The notes: generated by a model from the letters alone, not told the origin. Shown: positions 36,813-48,534, numbered from the stretch's first letter. The stretch: DNA of 64,000 bases from Alteromonas gracilis (GCF_002993325.1 NZ_PVNO01000027.1:62001-126000), one strand, 5' to 3'. Numbers and translations are program-made.

Positions 36813-37897
36813 TAATATTTACCTCGCCCTTTATCGGCATTTTTCCCATAAACACGTGGGCGAGTGTAATAATCGATAAGCGGTACAGCCATATTCATAA
36901 TGATCACTGCAAACGCTACAGCATCTGGATATCCACCAAACGTCCGAATGATAACAATCCAAAAGCCTATGGCCGCCCCAAAAATGATACGCCCTTTAGG
37001 TGTGGTCGATGCTGATACAGGATCAGTGGCGATAAAGAATGCGCCAACCATAACTGCGCCATTAAACAAATGGAAAAGCGGTGAGGCATAGTAATCAGCA
37101 TTGACTAAATGAAGCAGTGAAGCGCAGACAAACACACTAATTAACATGCCGCCTGGAATATGCCAGCTGATTATGCGGGTTTTCCATAAATAAAGTCCAC
37201 CCAGCAAATAAGCAATACTCACTATTCCCCAGCCTGCGCCAGCGGCTTCAAAAAAACCGCCATCGAAAATTGGCTTAGTGAGTGATTCTGAGTAGGTGAC
37301 ACCTTGAGTTAGACCGGTTTTCAACGTGTCCAATGGTGTCGCCATCGTTACACCATCGGCAATGGTTTTAAGCTGAGTAACGTCATATCCACTTGTGGTA
37401 AACCCCGTAAATATCAATGAAAAAGAGTCAAAGAAGCTCGGAGTAATCCCAGCGTGAGTAGTGGGAGGCAACCATAAGCTCATGGCGGCAGGAAACGAAA
37501 TGAGCAGAACAACATAAGCAATCATTGCAGGGTTAAAAATGTTGAATCCTAAGCCACCATAAACTTGTTTAGCTACTGCAATGGCAAAAAAAACACCGGT
37601 TACCGTCATCCACCAGGGGAGGGTGGGCGGAATGCTTATTGCTATTAAAAGCCCTGTTAAAACGGCGCTATAGTCGGTAAGTGTGCGCTCTATAGGGCGA
37701 TTCCGAAGGTATAGAATAAGGCCTTCAAAAACCAGTGCACTTATTACAGCAATCACTGACTGTATTAACATGCCCCAACCAAAAAATAAGGACTGCGCAA
37801 TCATTCCTGGGATCATGGCATAGATCACCATGCGCATGACTTGACCCGTATCGCGTTTAACCCGCTGGTGTGGCGAACTCGATAAACTTAATTTCAT
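36812..37897 (-). CDS. rsxD: Rnf complex subunit D
   Basis: A 361-residue polytopic membrane protein, homologous to RnfD/NqrB. Nine or so helices are predicted. [15 protein letters not shown] includes the likely FMN-threonine site. The start ATG overlaps the rsxC stop in an ATGA, so the two are translationally coupled. It helps couple electron flow to ion movement across the membrane. Confidence 0.95.
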   Translation of the reverse strand: MKLSLSSSPHQRVKRDTGQVMRMVIYAMIPGMIAQSLFFGWGMLIQSVIAVISALVFEGLILYLRNRPIERTLTDYSAVLTGLLIAISIPPTLPWWMTVTGVFFAIAVAKQVYGGLGFNIFNPAMIAYVVLLISFPAAMSLWLPPTTHAGITPSFFDSFSLIFTGFTTSGYDVTQLKTIADGVTMATPLDTLKTGLTQGVTYSESLTKPIFDGGFFEAAGAGWGIVSIAYLLGGLYLWKTRIISWHIPGGMLISVFVCASLLHLVNADYYASPLFHLFNGAVMVGAFFIATDPVSASTTPKGRIIFGAAIGFWIVIIRTFGGYPDAVAFAVIIMNMAVPLIDYYTRPRVYGKNADKGRGKY

Positions 37898-40497
37898 TGT
37901 GATTCTTTCTCTTTGTCTGCAGCGGCTTTTTTCGCCTTAGCTTTAGCGATAGCTGCGGCAATACGTGCTTTCTTTTCATCCTGCCCTGACATCTGAGCGC
38001 CGTCTTGCGTGCTCGTTTCTGCATTGTCCTGCGAGGGTGATTCACTCGGTTCGCCCTTCGCCTGGCTCTCTGTCTCATTGATATCGGTAGGCGATGATTC
38101 TTCTTGGCTTGCTTGGGCACGCTTTTTCGCTTTAGCTTTGGCTACGGCTGCTGCAATTCGGGCTTTTTTCTCGTCCGCCTCGCTTTTTCCGGAAGAGTCT
38201 GCGTTGCTTTCGTGTTGAGTACTGTTGTTTTCTGATAAATGAACGGTCTCTTCGTTTTCTTTTTCATTACCGGCAGAACTAACCGTTTGCGCTACTTCAG
38301 CCTCTGCCTTTTTGGCCTTCGCTTTAGCTACTGCTGCGGCAATTCTTGCCCGTTTCTCGTCCTGTTGCTCATTCTTCTGCTCACCTGATTGAGCGATGGT
38401 TTGAGAAGAAGGTTGTGCTAGGGATGACGACTCTGACAGCCCATTTTCTGACATACTTTTGGCCGCTTTTTGGGCTTTTGCTTTCGCCACCGCCGCTGCA
38501 ATTCGCGCTTTTTTCTGCTCTTCTGCTGAAAGTTTTACATTGTTATCAGCGGTAGATTCTTCTACGTTTTTTGCGACGTCTTCGTCTGCATGTTTGTCTG
38601 CGTGTTCGTCTGAGTGGTTTCCGGGTGTAGGATCTTCAGAGGGAGCAGCTTGTTCTGCTTTTTTCGCTTTTGCTCTTGCAATAGCTGCAGCAACTTTGGC
38701 TTTTTTCTCATCTTCAGCCGATGGCGCAGCAGGTTGTATAGACGATGATTCGTCGACCTTTTCAGTTTGAGCTTGCGCCGCTTTTTTCGCCTTAGCTCTG
38801 GCAATAGCGGCCGCCACCTGAGCCTTCTTATCGTCTGTTGCAGTGCTTGGTTCGCCAGTGTTCGACGTTGCACTCTCATTACTTGACTTAGCCTGCAAAG
38901 CGGCTTTTTTAGCTTTCGCGCGAGCAAGCGCCGCGGCCACTTTGTCTTTCGCTTCTGTTACGTCAGTATTGCTGGCATTATCGACTGCTTCAGCATTTTT
39001 TTCTTTCGCTTTATTAGCAGCTAAACGTGCTTCCTTGGCTTTTCTGTGCTTTTCTTCTCGTTCACGCTTTTCCCGCTCTAAGCGTTCTTTGCGAGCTTCA
39101 AAACGTTGCTTTGCTTTTTCTGCTTTATTCTTCTCATCACGCTGTAGACGAATTTCTGCTTTGGCTTGGCGATAATAATGGACTAGCGGTATTTCGCTCG
39201 GGCAAACGTACGCGCAAGCACCGCATTCAATGCAGTCGAACAGGTCGTATTCTTCCGCCTTGTCATATTCTTTTGCTTTGGCATGCCAAAACATTTGCTG
39301 AGGTAGCAGAGAGGCTGGGCAAGCATCAGCGCACGCGCTGCATCGAATACATGGTCGCTCAGCATTGTCGTCGACAAGCTCTTTTTTTGCAGGAACAAGT
39401 AAACAATTGGTGGTTTTAACCACGGGTATGGTTGCATCCGATAAGGTAAATCCCATCATGGGTCCGCCCATTACTACTTTAGGCGCTTTTTGCTTTTTCG
39501 GATTGTATTTGGCTTCGCTCAATAAATGAGAAACAGGAGTACCTATCAGTGCTCGGAAGTTGCTGGGTGACTCAACGGCCTCACCGGTCACAGTGACAAT
39601 TCGTTCAATAAGTGGTTTGCCATGCAAAATGGCATCAGCAATAGCGTAGCAGGTGCCTACGTTAAACATCATTACGCCAATATCCGCTGGAAGACCGTTT
39701 CTTGGCACTTCTCGGCCAGTGATGACCTGAATGAGTTGTTTCTCACCCCCAGCAGGGTATTTGGTTTCTACGCTAACTATCCGATAATCTTTCTTATCTT
39801 GGCAGGCAATATTTAACGCTTCAAACGCTTCTGGTTTGTTATCCTCTATTGCCACAATAATCGCTTTGGGGCCGATCAAATGTGCAAGAATATCCAGACC
39901 CTGGCGTATTTGCCACGCATGCTCGCGCATGAGGCGATCGTCAGAAGTAATATATGGCTCGCACTCAATACCATTTAATATGAGAAATTCAACTGGTTTT
40001 GAGGTTGATGTTTTAATGTGAGTAGGGAAGCCTGCACCGCCCATGCCTGAAATACCTGCCTGACAGATTGCATCAATCAGCTGGCTTTTGTCGACATTAC
40101 TGTAATTCGTAGTAGGAGACAGTTCGCACCATGTATCTTTGCCGTCAGGGCGTATCGAAACACACATTTCTGTTAGGCCGCTTGGGTGCGCCACAACATG
40201 CGGCGCGATAGCCACGACTTCACCCGAAGTTGGCGCGTGAACAGGCACTGAAAAAGGCGAAGAGCTTTGCGAGAGAACTTGACCTTTTAATACGGTATCA
40301 CCAACGTCTACGCAGCATATTCCATCCGAACCAATATGCTGTCGAAGCGGCACCACCAATAATTCGGGCATAGAAGGCTTCTGGATAACAGAAGTGTTAG
40401 AAAGAGCCTTTTTATCGTCTGGGTGTACACCACCCGGAAACGAGTATGTTTTTCCCGCATTTAAGGTTTCTATAATTGAATCAAAACTTGGATACAT
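37894..40497 (-). CDS. rsxC: Rnf complex subunit C with long repetitive C-terminal tail
   Basis: An 867-residue peripheral subunit that takes electrons from NADH. It has a glycine-rich NADH/FMN region ([15 protein letters not shown]) and two 4Fe-4S motifs, [12 protein letters not shown] (about 383) and [12 protein letters not shown] (about 422). After about residue 515 it is highly repetitive: seven copies of an Ala/Lys block built on [16 protein letters not shown] alternate with Ser/Glu/Asp-rich spacers. Tails of this type occur in RnfC of enteric bacteria but vary in copy number. I choose ATG 40497; a GTG one codon upstream is also in frame. Confidence 0.95.
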   Translation of the reverse strand: MYPSFDSIIETLNAGKTYSFPGGVHPDDKKALSNTSVIQKPSMPELLVVPLRQHIGSDGICCVDVGDTVLKGQVLSQSSSPFSVPVHAPTSGEVVAIAPHVVAHPSGLTEMCVSIRPDGKDTWCELSPTTNYSNVDKSQLIDAICQAGISGMGGAGFPTHIKTSTSKPVEFLILNGIECEPYITSDDRLMREHAWQIRQGLDILAHLIGPKAIIVAIEDNKPEAFEALNIACQDKKDYRIVSVETKYPAGGEKQLIQVITGREVPRNGLPADIGVMMFNVGTCYAIADAILHGKPLIERIVTVTGEAVESPSNFRALIGTPVSHLLSEAKYNPKKQKAPKVVMGGPMMGFTLSDATIPVVKTTNCLLVPAKKELVDDNAERPCIRCSACADACPASLLPQQMFWHAKAKEYDKAEEYDLFDCIECGACAYVCPSEIPLVHYYRQAKAEIRLQRDEKNKAEKAKQRFEARKERLEREKREREEKHRKAKEARLAANKAKEKNAEAVDNASNTDVTEAKDKVAAALARAKAKKAALQAKSSNESATSNTGEPSTATDDKKAQVAAAIARAKAKKAAQAQTEKVDESSSIQPAAPSAEDEKKAKVAAAIARAKAKKAEQAAPSEDPTPGNHSDEHADKHADEDVAKNVEESTADNNVKLSAEEQKKARIAAAVAKAKAQKAAKSMSENGLSESSSLAQPSSQTIAQSGEQKNEQQDEKRARIAAAVAKAKAKKAEAEVAQTVSSAGNEKENEETVHLSENNSTQHESNADSSGKSEADEKKARIAAAVAKAKAKKRAQASQEESSPTDINETESQAKGEPSESPSQDNAETSTQDGAQMSGQDEKKARIAAAIAKAKAKKAAADKEKESQ
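37900..38960 (-). repeat. Ala/Lys-rich tandem repeats in rsxC
   Basis: Seven degenerate repeats of a helical Ala/Lys motif (about 16 residues) separated by acidic and serine-rich linkers of unequal length, roughly 30 to 65 residues apart. The repetition also appears at DNA level (TTTCGCCTTAGCTTTAGC-like units), so copy number could vary between strains. Confidence 0.85.
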
Positions 40498-40502
40498 CAC
40501 AA

Positions 40503-41084
40503 TTACGACACCATTTTTATGGGAATATCACCTTTAGGTGATGATGAAAAATCCCACTTCCACGTAGAAGTAGTTTCAGTGATAGGAACCATATCTATAC
40601 AGTCAACGGGGCAGGGGTCTACACACAGGTCACACCCTGTGCACTCATCGGTAATGACGGTGTGCATATGCTTAGCCGCGCCCAAAATAGCATCAACAGG
40701 ACATGCTTGAATGCACTTCGTACAACCAATGCATTCATCCTCACGAATAAAGGCGACTTTTTTGACGTCTTCCTCGCCGTGGGCCGCATCGAGGGGTTTA
40801 GGTTCTACCCCCATCAGATCAGCAAGCTTTTTGATGGTAGATTCACCACCGGGAGGACATTTATTAATATCATCGCCCTCGGCTATAGCTTCAGCGTAAG
40901 GCTTACATCCTGGATAGCCACATTGGCCACATTGGGTTTGTGGGAGCACGGCATCTATTTGCTCTACGAGCGGGTCACCTTCCACTTTAAAGCGGATGCT
41001 GGCGTAGCCTAAAACAAGGCCAAATATTAGGGCTAATACACCGATTGCAGCAACGGCAAAAATTATGGCAGTAGACATCGTCAT
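40503..41084 (-). CDS. rsxB: Rnf complex subunit B, Fe-S protein
   Basis: A 193-residue protein with an N-terminal membrane helix, then a 4Fe-4S binding segment ([16 protein letters not shown]) and two ferredoxin-like clusters ([12 protein letters not shown] and [12 protein letters not shown]). It passes electrons from RnfC towards the membrane core or ferredoxin. The ATG overlaps the rsxA stop as TAATG. Confidence 0.96.
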   Translation of the reverse strand: MTMSTAIIFAVAAIGVLALIFGLVLGYASIRFKVEGDPLVEQIDAVLPQTQCGQCGYPGCKPYAEAIAEGDDINKCPPGGESTIKKLADLMGVEPKPLDAAHGEEDVKKVAFIREDECIGCTKCIQACPVDAILGAAKHMHTVITDECTGCDLCVDPCPVDCIDMVPITETTSTWKWDFSSSPKGDIPIKMVS

Positions 41085-41665
41085 TATAGCTTCACCAAAC
41101 CACTAAAGCCCATGAAAGCAAGAGACATAAGACCTGCTGTAATCATGGCTATTGACGCGCCTTTAAATGAAACAGGTACATCCGCTGCTGCGAGTCGCTC
41201 GCGCATCGCAGCAAAAAGCACTAGTACCAACGAAAAGCCAACGGCAGCGCCAAAACCATATATGAGGCTTTGCATAAAATTGTGCTGTTCTGTGAGGTTC
41301 AAAAGTGCGACGCCTAATACTGCACAATTAGTCGTAATGAGAGGAAGAAAAATACCCAGTAGCCTATATAAGGTAGGACTGGTTTTGTGTACCACCATTT
41401 CAGTGAACTGAACCACTACTGCTATAACGAGGATAAAAGCTAGCGTTCTTAAATAACCAATACCCAAAGGAGCGAGTAAATAGGTTTCTACTAGATAGCT
41501 TGTTGCAGAGGCGAGAGTGAGTACGAATGTGGTTGCCATAGACATGCCCATGGCGGTCTCTAGTTTTCCAGAAACACCCATGAATGGGCATAACCCGAGA
41601 AACTTGACCAACACAAAGTTGTTAACCAGTACTGTACCAATCAATAGCAGTAAAAATTCAGTCAT
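41084..41665 (-). CDS. rsxA: Rnf complex subunit A
   Basis: A 193-residue integral membrane protein with about six helices, homologous to RnfA/Nqr[22 protein letters not shown] is the family start. It is the first gene of the rsxABCDGE operon, and its promoter must lie in 41666-41860. In E. coli this complex keeps SoxR reduced; in other bacteria it couples NADH and ferredoxin redox chemistry to ion pumping. Confidence 0.96.
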   Translation of the reverse strand: MTEFLLLLIGTVLVNNFVLVKFLGLCPFMGVSGKLETAMGMSMATTFVLTLASATSYLVETYLLAPLGIGYLRTLAFILVIAVVVQFTEMVVHKTSPTLYRLLGIFLPLITTNCAVLGVALLNLTEQHNFMQSLIYGFGAAVGFSLVLVLFAAMRERLAAADVPVSFKGASIAMITAGLMSLAFMGFSGLVKL

Positions 41666-41860
41666 GAAAAACGCAATTCCTTTGAGGAATCTTGACGGAC
41701 ATTGCCCGTGCTTTTAAAAAGAAAGATAGATTGTTTCTATTATCCCTTTTTAGAACGGGTTTAACAACTTGATTGAATTAGGGTTATTTAATGTCTAAAC
41801 GCGTTGTTTTAGGAATTAAAATAGATGGATGTGGGTAAGACGATTTGAGAGCCAACTAAG

Positions 41861-41937
41861 TGGCTCCCCCTCCCCGACTCGAACGGGGGACCTGCGGATT
41901 AACAGTCCGTCGCTCTAACCAACTGAGCTAAGGGGGA
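41861..41937 (-). tRNA. tRNA-Asn (GTT), copy 1
   Basis: A 77-base tRNA: acceptor stem TCCCCCT paired with AGGGGGA, D-loop AGCTCAGTTGGTTAGAGC, anticodon loop CTGTTAA (anticodon GTT), T-loop GTTCGAGTC, and encoded CCA. It is identical to the copy 27 bases upstream. Confidence 0.97.
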
Positions 41938-41964
41938 ATCGACACCTAAGTTGTTTGCTGAAGT

Positions 41965-42041
41965 TGGCTCCCCCTCCCCGACTCGAACGGGGGACCTGCG
42001 GATTAACAGTCCGTCGCTCTAACCAACTGAGCTAAGGGGGA
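41965..42041 (-). tRNA. tRNA-Asn (GTT), copy 2
   Basis: A 77-base tRNA identical to copy 1, with anticodon GTT and encoded CCA. The 27-base spacer means both are likely cut from one precursor. The promoter would lie in the long gene-free interval to the right. Confidence 0.97.
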
Positions 42042-43038
42042 CCTGTGCTTCAACGGAGGCGAATATTAAAGACGTACTTAGGAACTGTCAACAACATAAA
42101 TGAAATATTTGTTCTGACTGCGCAAAAAATAGCTTTTTGAAGCTTTTGTGCTTATTTTGTCGTCAATCTAGTGAAAACGGTGATTAATAAGTGCACATTA
42201 TTCAACAATGATGAGCGATGAGCGTTTTTTGGAATTTAAATAATGTGATTTACAATCGTTTTCTAATATCTATTTATATCTTGCTTCTATAACTAAATAG
42301 AATAAAAAAAACCTTCCATACTGTTATTATGTACAGCATTTAATAAATCTGTAACCTGTACCCGAGGATTAAAAGGTTAGTCGTCACTTACGTGTTATCG
42401 AATTAACCGAGCACAAAATCGCGCCAAATATGGTCTGGCGTTAGTTATCCACTAAATCTGTGGATAACTATGTTGATAGCTTAAATTTTGTGAGTGCCCT
42501 TGTTAGATCGGGGAGCATTTGATCTATGGCACTTTTTAAAGTGTGGTGCTAATAATTACTTTTTATCAGAGGGTTATGGCTAATTTTACGATCGTGAATC
42601 TTGATCGAACATGATCGATTGAACAAAAAGTAGCTTGTGTGTTAATTCAACGAATGTCTAAATGCTACTCAGTAAAATCCATCTTATTTCTCAATATCTT
42701 ACATTTCATTAACATGTGAGGTTGTCAATTGTACGCGCTGTATGATCCTTAGAATGTCGTGGTGAGCGTAAATAATAAGTAGTAAAAATGAAACGGAACA
42801 GAAATTAAACTGTAATTAAGGTAGCGAGGTGTTTCTAGCTTCATTTTGCCTAAAATCGATTGTTGGGTCTGCATTGTTAGTAAAATTATCAAATTTACGT
42901 ATTTTGATAAGTAAAAGTGTTATTACAAACAGCGCTCTCATCCTTTGATTTGTTTGTCGAATACACATAGCTATATATATCCTGCTCTTTTACACTAACG
43001 CGCAATTGATTACAGGATTTTAGTTTGCTGGAGCTCAA
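42042..43038. other. 1 kb gene-free interval between tRNA-Asn and MATE gene
   Basis: No coding frame of note. It is A/T-rich at 42241-42340, has a DnaA-box dyad at 42444-42468, and contains five GATC sites within 42506-42616. The right end must carry the MATE promoter, the left end the tRNA promoter. No repeats or mobile-element ends were seen. Confidence 0.5.
42444..42468. promoter_or_regulatory. Inverted pair of DnaA boxes
   Basis: GTTATCCAC, 7-base spacer, GTGGATAAC: a perfect 9-bp dyad. The right arm (TGTGGATAA on plus) is the full DnaA consensus TTATCCACA read on the minus strand; the left is TTATCCACT, one base off. Such pairs bind the initiator DnaA. Their role here is unknown. Confidence 0.55.
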
Positions 43039-44424
43039 GTGATAAAAAATAACGCTAAACCACGTACTTCTGACCTATTAGAGGAAGATATTGGTGTTAC
43101 GTTAAAGCGTATGACCATTCCCATGATATTGGGCATGGTAATGATGATGAGTTTTGGGCTTATCGACACTTTCTTTGTGAGTTTATTAGGCACCGATCCA
43201 CTCGCTGCAATTAGTTTCACTTTTCCCGTCACGTTCACAGTAATAAGCTTAAACATTGGATTAGGCATTGGTACGTCTGCAATTATCGGGAAGCTACAGG
43301 GCAGCAAACAAATAACGAAGTCTCAGCACTATGCAACCGGTTCTTTAATGTTGTCTGTGTTGCTCGTCGGGGCGTTAGCGGTGATAGGTCTTTTTACAAT
43401 AGAACCTGTTTTCGAATTGCTGAATGCCACAGATAACCTTATGCCCTATATCTCCGACTATATGGGGTTATGGTATTTATCAAGCATCTTCTTGGCCATG
43501 CCTATGGTGGGGAATAGCGTGTTGCGTGCCTGTGGCGATACGCGAACGCCAAGTATTGTTATGGCAGCTGGTGGTGGGCTTAATGCATTGCTTGACCCTA
43601 TTTTTATTTTTGGGTTTGGCCCTATTCCAGCAATGGGCATAAAAGGCGCTGCACTTGCTACTTTTATCGCATGGATAGTGGGCGCCCTTTGGATACTCTA
43701 TATTTTAGCTGTCCGTCGCAAGTTGATGCTGCCCCGATTGCTAACGCTCACTGAGTTGCGTGACAGTAGCCGAGAGATTTTGAAGATAGGATTACCTGCT
43801 GCCGGCGCAAACATGCTTACTCCTATAGCCGGTGGAGTCATGACAGCAGTTGTGGCTAGTTATGGCGCTGAAGCCGTAGCAGCGTGGGGTGTAGGCAATC
43901 GCATGGAGTCGATTGCCAGCATTGTGGTGCTGGCGTTATCTATGACGTTGCCGCCATTTATTAGTCAAAATGTGGGAGCAGGGCAGATTGAGCGAGTCAA
44001 GAGAGCGTATTCGCTAACCTTAAAATTTGTTCTTGTGTGGCAGTTCATTATCTTTTTGGCCATGTGGGGGCTTTCCTGCTGGATAGCTGTCGTATTTGCT
44101 AACGAGGTGGAAGTAAGTGTGCTAATACAGCTCTTCCTTATGATTGTGCCATTAGGTTATGGCATGCAGGGGATAATCATACTGACAAATTCCTCGTTGA
44201 ACGCTATGCATCGGCCAATGACGGCGTTACTTTTGAGTGTCATCCGGTTGTTCGTTTTTTTCGTACCTATCAGCATTGCAGGTAGTTTTCTTTTCGAGCT
44301 GAAAGGGTTGTTTGCTGGAACCGTCATCGCGAATATCGCAATGGCATGTGTTTCTTTCATTGTTTTCAAGCGTGCTGTTGCCGATTTTGAAGCAAAAGCA
44401 CCAAGTTTATCTGAGCGCTCATAA
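43039..44424 (+). CDS. MATE family multidrug efflux protein
   Basis: A 461-residue membrane protein with about twelve helices in two homologous halves, typical of MATE (NorM/DinF) exporters that use a sodium or proton gradient to expel drugs and other cations. IGVTLKRMTIPMILGMVMMMSFGLIDTFFVSLLG is the family N-terminus. It starts with GTG at 43039 behind CTGGAG. The substrate cannot be deduced. Confidence 0.92.
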   Translation: MIKNNAKPRTSDLLEEDIGVTLKRMTIPMILGMVMMMSFGLIDTFFVSLLGTDPLAAISFTFPVTFTVISLNIGLGIGTSAIIGKLQGSKQITKSQHYATGSLMLSVLLVGALAVIGLFTIEPVFELLNATDNLMPYISDYMGLWYLSSIFLAMPMVGNSVLRACGDTRTPSIVMAAGGGLNALLDPIFIFGFGPIPAMGIKGAALATFIAWIVGALWILYILAVRRKLMLPRLLTLTELRDSSREILKIGLPAAGANMLTPIAGGVMTAVVASYGAEAVAAWGVGNRMESIASIVVLALSMTLPPFISQNVGAGQIERVKRAYSLTLKFVLVWQFIIFLAMWGLSCWIAVVFANEVEVSVLIQLFLMIVPLGYGMQGIIILTNSSLNAMHRPMTALLLSVIRLFVFFVPISIAGSFLFELKGLFAGTVIANIAMACVSFIVFKRAVADFEAKAPSLSERS

Positions 44425-44557
44425 TGAGGTGGTTACCGGTTGCATAACCCTTAACTGGGGCAGTAAAACGGTAGAACAGTCAATTCGCAACACGTTTTCG
44501 AAAGATGATGTAGTGAGTAGCACGCTGCTTTAACGTATTCAATAAAAGGTTAATTTA

Positions 44558-46573
44558 ATGAGTAGAGGGTTCGAGCTTCATTCGAAATATAAGCCGGCAG
44601 GTGATCAGCCAAAGGCGATAGAAGCTTTAGTGGATGGATTAGACAGCGGGTTGGCCGGCCAAACACTTTTGGGCGTAACGGGGTCGGGTAAGACGTTCAC
44701 CATGGCTAATGTCATCAATAAGGTGCAGCGCCCCACGCTTATTTTGGCGCATAACAAAACCTTAGCGGCTCAGCTTTACGGAGAAATGAAAGAGTTTTTT
44801 CCTAATAATGCGGTGGAATATTTCGTTTCTTACTACGATTACTATCAACCTGAAGCCTACGTACCCAGCACTGATACTTTTATCGAAAAAGATGCGTCTA
44901 TCAACGACCATATCGAACAAATGCGGCTGTCAGCAACCAAAGCGCTGATGGAGCGAAGAGACGTTGTCATAGTAGCCAGTGTATCTGCCATTTATGGCTT
45001 GGGCGATCCTGAATCTTACATGAAAATGTTGCTGCATCTACGCCAGGGCGACACCATGGACCAGCGTGATATTTTACGTCGGTTGGCTGAACTGCAGTAC
45101 AAACGAAATGACCTTGCGTTTGAGCGAGGGACATTTCGAGTTCGTGGCGATGTTATCGATATTTTTCCAGCAGACTCTGAAAAACAAGCTGTGAGAGTTG
45201 AATTATTTGATGACGAAATTGACAAAATAAGCTTATTTGATCCGCTCACGGGGGCTGTAGACAAGTCCGTAATACGCGCAACGGTTTTTCCTAAAACCCA
45301 TTACGTGACGCCTCGTGAGAAAATTTTAAATGCTATCGAGCATATTAAAGATGAATTGGGTGATAGAAAGAAACAGCTTCAAGAAGCTAACAAATTGATA
45401 GAAGAGCAGCGGATCTCGCAGCGTACCCAATTCGATATTGAGATGATGATGGAGCTAGGGTATTGCTCGGGAATAGAAAACTATTCTCGCTACTTGTCAG
45501 GACGAGCGCCCGGAGAGCCGCCACCAACGCTATTAGATTATTTTCCCGCTGATGGTCTAATGTTCATCGATGAATCACACGTAACGGTCTCACAAGTGGG
45601 CGCTATGTATAAAGGTGATCGCTCCAGAAAAGAAACACTTGTAGAGTTTGGTTTTAGGTTGCCGTCTGCGTTAGACAATCGCCCACTGAAATTTGACGAG
45701 TTTGAACAAATTTGCCCCCAAACCATCTATGTTTCGGCCACGCCGGGCGATTATGAATTAAAGAAGACGGATGGCGAAATTGTCGAGCAGGTCGTTCGTC
45801 CTACCGGACTATTAGATCCTATTATAGAAGTTCGTCCTGTAGCCACACAGGTGGATGATGTACTTTCTGAGATTAAGAAGCGGGTGGAGGTTGATGAAAG
45901 GGTCTTGATAACCACGCTAACGAAGCGCATGGCCGAAGATTTAAGTGAATATTTAAATGAGCACGGCGTAAAGGTTCGCTACCTGCACTCTGATATAGAT
46001 ACTGTGGAGCGTATCGAGATTATACGTGACTTGCGCTTGGGTAAGTTCGATGTACTTGTAGGGATAAACTTACTGCGAGAAGGTTTAGATATGCCTGAAG
46101 TTTCTTTGGTGGCTATTCTAGACGCGGATAAAGAGGGTTTTCTACGCGCAGAACGTTCTCTGATACAAACAATAGGTCGAGCGGCGCGACATGTGAATGG
46201 TAGGGCGATACTTTATGCCGATAGCATAACTAAATCGATGCGCAAAGCCATGGATGAAACAGACCGCCGTCGGGAAAAACAAATTGCTTATAACAAGGCG
46301 AATAACATTACGCCGATGCGATTAAATAAGCCTATTACCGATATCATGGACCTAGGTGAAAGTGCGCATCCTGCTTCTGGCAAGGTTAGGCTGAGAAAAG
46401 TTGAAGAGAAGAAGAAACAACAAAAAGCAGCCAGTGCAACTGACCTTATGGATCAAATCACCGAACTTGAGAAGCAAATGTTTGAATATGCCCGCGAACT
46501 AGAGTTTGAAAAAGCGGCATCACTTCGAGACGACATTGAATCATTAAGAAAACAAGTAGTTACACTTTCCTAG
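44558..46573 (+). CDS. uvrB: Excinuclease ABC subunit B
   Basis: A 671-residue helicase-like subunit of nucleotide excision repair. Walker A GVTGSGKT is at residues 39-46, the damage-locating beta hairpin reads [16 protein letters not shown], helicase motif VI is [12 protein letters not shown], and a UVR motif at the C-terminus ([26 protein letters not shown]) binds UvrC. UvrA loads it on lesions. No convincing LexA box was found upstream, unlike E. coli uvrB. Confidence 0.98.
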   Translation: MSRGFELHSKYKPAGDQPKAIEALVDGLDSGLAGQTLLGVTGSGKTFTMANVINKVQRPTLILAHNKTLAAQLYGEMKEFFPNNAVEYFVSYYDYYQPEAYVPSTDTFIEKDASINDHIEQMRLSATKALMERRDVVIVASVSAIYGLGDPESYMKMLLHLRQGDTMDQRDILRRLAELQYKRNDLAFERGTFRVRGDVIDIFPADSEKQAVRVELFDDEIDKISLFDPLTGAVDKSVIRATVFPKTHYVTPREKILNAIEHIKDELGDRKKQLQEANKLIEEQRISQRTQFDIEMMMELGYCSGIENYSRYLSGRAPGEPPPTLLDYFPADGLMFIDESHVTVSQVGAMYKGDRSRKETLVEFGFRLPSALDNRPLKFDEFEQICPQTIYVSATPGDYELKKTDGEIVEQVVRPTGLLDPIIEVRPVATQVDDVLSEIKKRVEVDERVLITTLTKRMAEDLSEYLNEHGVKVRYLHSDIDTVERIEIIRDLRLGKFDVLVGINLLREGLDMPEVSLVAILDADKEGFLRAERSLIQTIGRAARHVNGRAILYADSITKSMRKAMDETDRRREKQIAYNKANNITPMRLNKPITDIMDLGESAHPASGKVRLRKVEEKKKQQKAASATDLMDQITELEKQMFEYARELEFEKAASLRDDIESLRKQVVTLS

Positions 46574-46830
46574 TTATTTTTTCTACTTAACATAAGGCTG
46601 ACTGTGGTTTTTTGTATGTACATGAATAACTCTAGCAGCCTTACTTTACTCCCTTGCTCATTTATCTTGCCCATCGTTAATTTGCGAATCGGTTAGGTTC
46701 GTTACCACAGAATTAAGGTTTTTTGCTTTAAATGAGATGAAAAGCCGTAAAATATCGTTGTAATAGCACAATTAGTTTCATATAGTTCTACATTGAGTAT
46801 CGAAAACTATACCTATAAACAGGTGCTAAT

Positions 46831-47757
46831 ATGCTTAACCGTCTTCAGGAATCAGATATAAAGTTACTGCGTGTTTTCTACGCTGTAGCAAGCTGCAATG
46901 GATTTACTGCGGCAGAACCCGTGTTGCGAATGCAACGTCCAAATATCAGTGCTGCAATTAAGAAACTGGAAGAACGGCTTGATTTAGTACTATGTCATCG
47001 CGGTCGCGGTGGTTTCCAAATGACAAAGGAAGGTGAGGTTGTTTTTCAAGAAACCAAACGCATCTTTAATGCCTTTGATAACTTCGTGTTTAATCTGAAG
47101 TCGCTTCATGATGACTACTCTGGTCACATCACTCTAGTATTAATGGCTGGTCTGCCGTTATCTATGCATTTAGCCGTCAGTAAGGCGGTAAAAAGCACGA
47201 TGAAAAAGTTTGACGATATCCACGTTAATATCCAAACTCGTTTATACAACGAAGTGGAACACGTGGCGCTATCGGGTGAGTGTCACTTGGTAGTATCTAC
47301 CTATGACATGGTTAAGCCGGAATCAGTGACGTTTCACCCTATAGGTATTAACACTGAAGGACGACTTTATTGCTCGCCAACGCATCCCTTGGCGAAATAT
47401 CGGGATACTGAATTACCCGAAGGCGTTAAAATAAGTGACTATCCCGCAATCGGTATTTCAGGTTTGTCTTCGGCCAACTATATTGAGGATGAAACAAGAT
47501 TATCGATACAAACTTTCTCTGACTCTTTCGATGCCGCTATGTCTGCCATTATGACCGGTGAATATATTGGATTATTGCCTGATTATATGGCTAAAGAGCA
47601 GGGCGCTGCGCTTGGGCTTGTACCTATTGCGAAAGGAAGTCTATTTAATTTTAGCCACGAATTATTCGTAATGAACGGTAAGAATACCCGTCTGAACCCG
47701 GTATTGCGCCACTGTATAAAAGAATTAAGCTACTTCATTTCCGAGAGCCAGAAATAG
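46831..47757 (+). CDS. LysR family transcriptional regulator
   Basis: A 308-residue regulator with an N-terminal winged helix-turn-helix (LRVFYAVASCNGFTAAEPVLRMQRPNISAAIKKLEERLDL, within 1-65) and a periplasmic-binding-protein-like effector domain. Its target and ligand are unknown. It stands alone between uvrB and queC, with a strong terminator after it. Genes of this type usually control a divergent neighbour, but here uvrB runs in the same direction. Confidence 0.92.
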   Translation: MLNRLQESDIKLLRVFYAVASCNGFTAAEPVLRMQRPNISAAIKKLEERLDLVLCHRGRGGFQMTKEGEVVFQETKRIFNAFDNFVFNLKSLHDDYSGHITLVLMAGLPLSMHLAVSKAVKSTMKKFDDIHVNIQTRLYNEVEHVALSGECHLVVSTYDMVKPESVTFHPIGINTEGRLYCSPTHPLAKYRDTELPEGVKISDYPAIGISGLSSANYIEDETRLSIQTFSDSFDAAMSAIMTGEYIGLLPDYMAKEQGAALGLVPIAKGSLFNFSHELFVMNGKNTRLNPVLRHCIKELSYFISESQK

Positions 47758-47811
47758 CCGTAAAATTTCAACGGTAACGAACTTTCATAACCGAAGAGCC
47801 ACAAATATGCT

Positions 47812-47866
47812 TCTCACTTGACGCTCCTTAGTAAAACACAAGAGCGTCTAAGTGAGAGGTTTTTTA
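47812..47866 (+). terminator. Strong terminator after LysR gene
   Basis: TCTCACTTGACGCTC pairs with GAGCGTCTAAGTGAGA across a 15-base loop with one bulged base, then TTTTTT. It can also end queC transcripts from the other side, as queC stops only 12 bases further on. Confidence 0.85.
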
Positions 47867-47877
47867 TTCAGCACCCT

Positions 47878-48534
47878 TTATTCATATTCAAGCGGGTCGG
47901 TAGCGTTATTTTCTTTAAATGCTTCGAGGCGTTCTTCACAAGCCCCACACTTACCACAGGCTTTTTCTCTGCCGTTATAGCATGTCCACGTTTGTCCGTA
48001 ATCTAGCCCCATGGAAAGACCATCGGTCAAAATCGCCGTTTTGCTTACGTCAATATAAGGGGTCATGATAGTGACCGGGGTGTAATTAGCGATACCGCAG
48101 ACGTCATTCATTTTATGAACAAATTCAGGACGACAATCTGGATATATAGCGTGGTCGCCAGAGTGTGCCCCGTAGTAGACTTCATTAGCTTCTAGACTCA
48201 CTGCATAGCCCACTGCAAGAGAAAGCAGTATCATATTGCGATTTGGCACCACGGTTTGCTTCATGCTCGGCTCTTCATAGTGCCCTTCTGGTACCTCTAT
48301 ATCCGACGTTAACGCTGAGCCACCAATCAGGGTATTGATGGCACTGATATCTACAATCTTATGAGGGACATTGAGTGATTCACATACCCTTGCAGCGTAA
48401 TCAAGTTCTTTTTTGTGGCGTTGACCATAGTCGAAACTGAGGGCGTGAACTTTTTTGCCCTCTTTCAGTGCTTTATGTAACACTGTGAAGGAGTCCATGC
48501 CTCCAGAGTAAATAACAACAACGTTTTCTGACAT
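47878..48534 (-). CDS. queC: 7-cyano-7-deazaguanine synthase
   Basis: A 218-residue PP-loop enzyme that turns 7-carboxy-7-deazaguanine into preQ0 in queuosine synthesis. It has the ATP motif YSGGMDSF near residue 9 and the zinc-binding cysteines C185, C193, C196, C199 at the C-terminus. It diverges from queE, the enzyme making its substrate. Confidence 0.96.
   Translation of the reverse strand: MSENVVVIYSGGMDSFTVLHKALKEGKKVHALSFDYGQRHKKELDYAARVCESLNVPHKIVDISAINTLIGGSALTSDIEVPEGHYEEPSMKQTVVPNRNMILLSLAVGYAVSLEANEVYYGAHSGDHAIYPDCRPEFVHKMNDVCGIANYTPVTIMTPYIDVSKTAILTDGLSMGLDYGQTWTCYNGREKACGKCGACEERLEAFKENNATDPLEYE

Noticed and set aside
37857-39437. Several long open frames on both strands inside rsxC
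   Set aside because: They arise from the repetitive Ala/Lys coding sequence; rsxC itself has a clear family match, motifs and coupled neighbours.
44425-44557. LexA (SOS) box upstream of uvrB
   Set aside because: No CTG-N10-CAG arrangement with a suitable core could be found.
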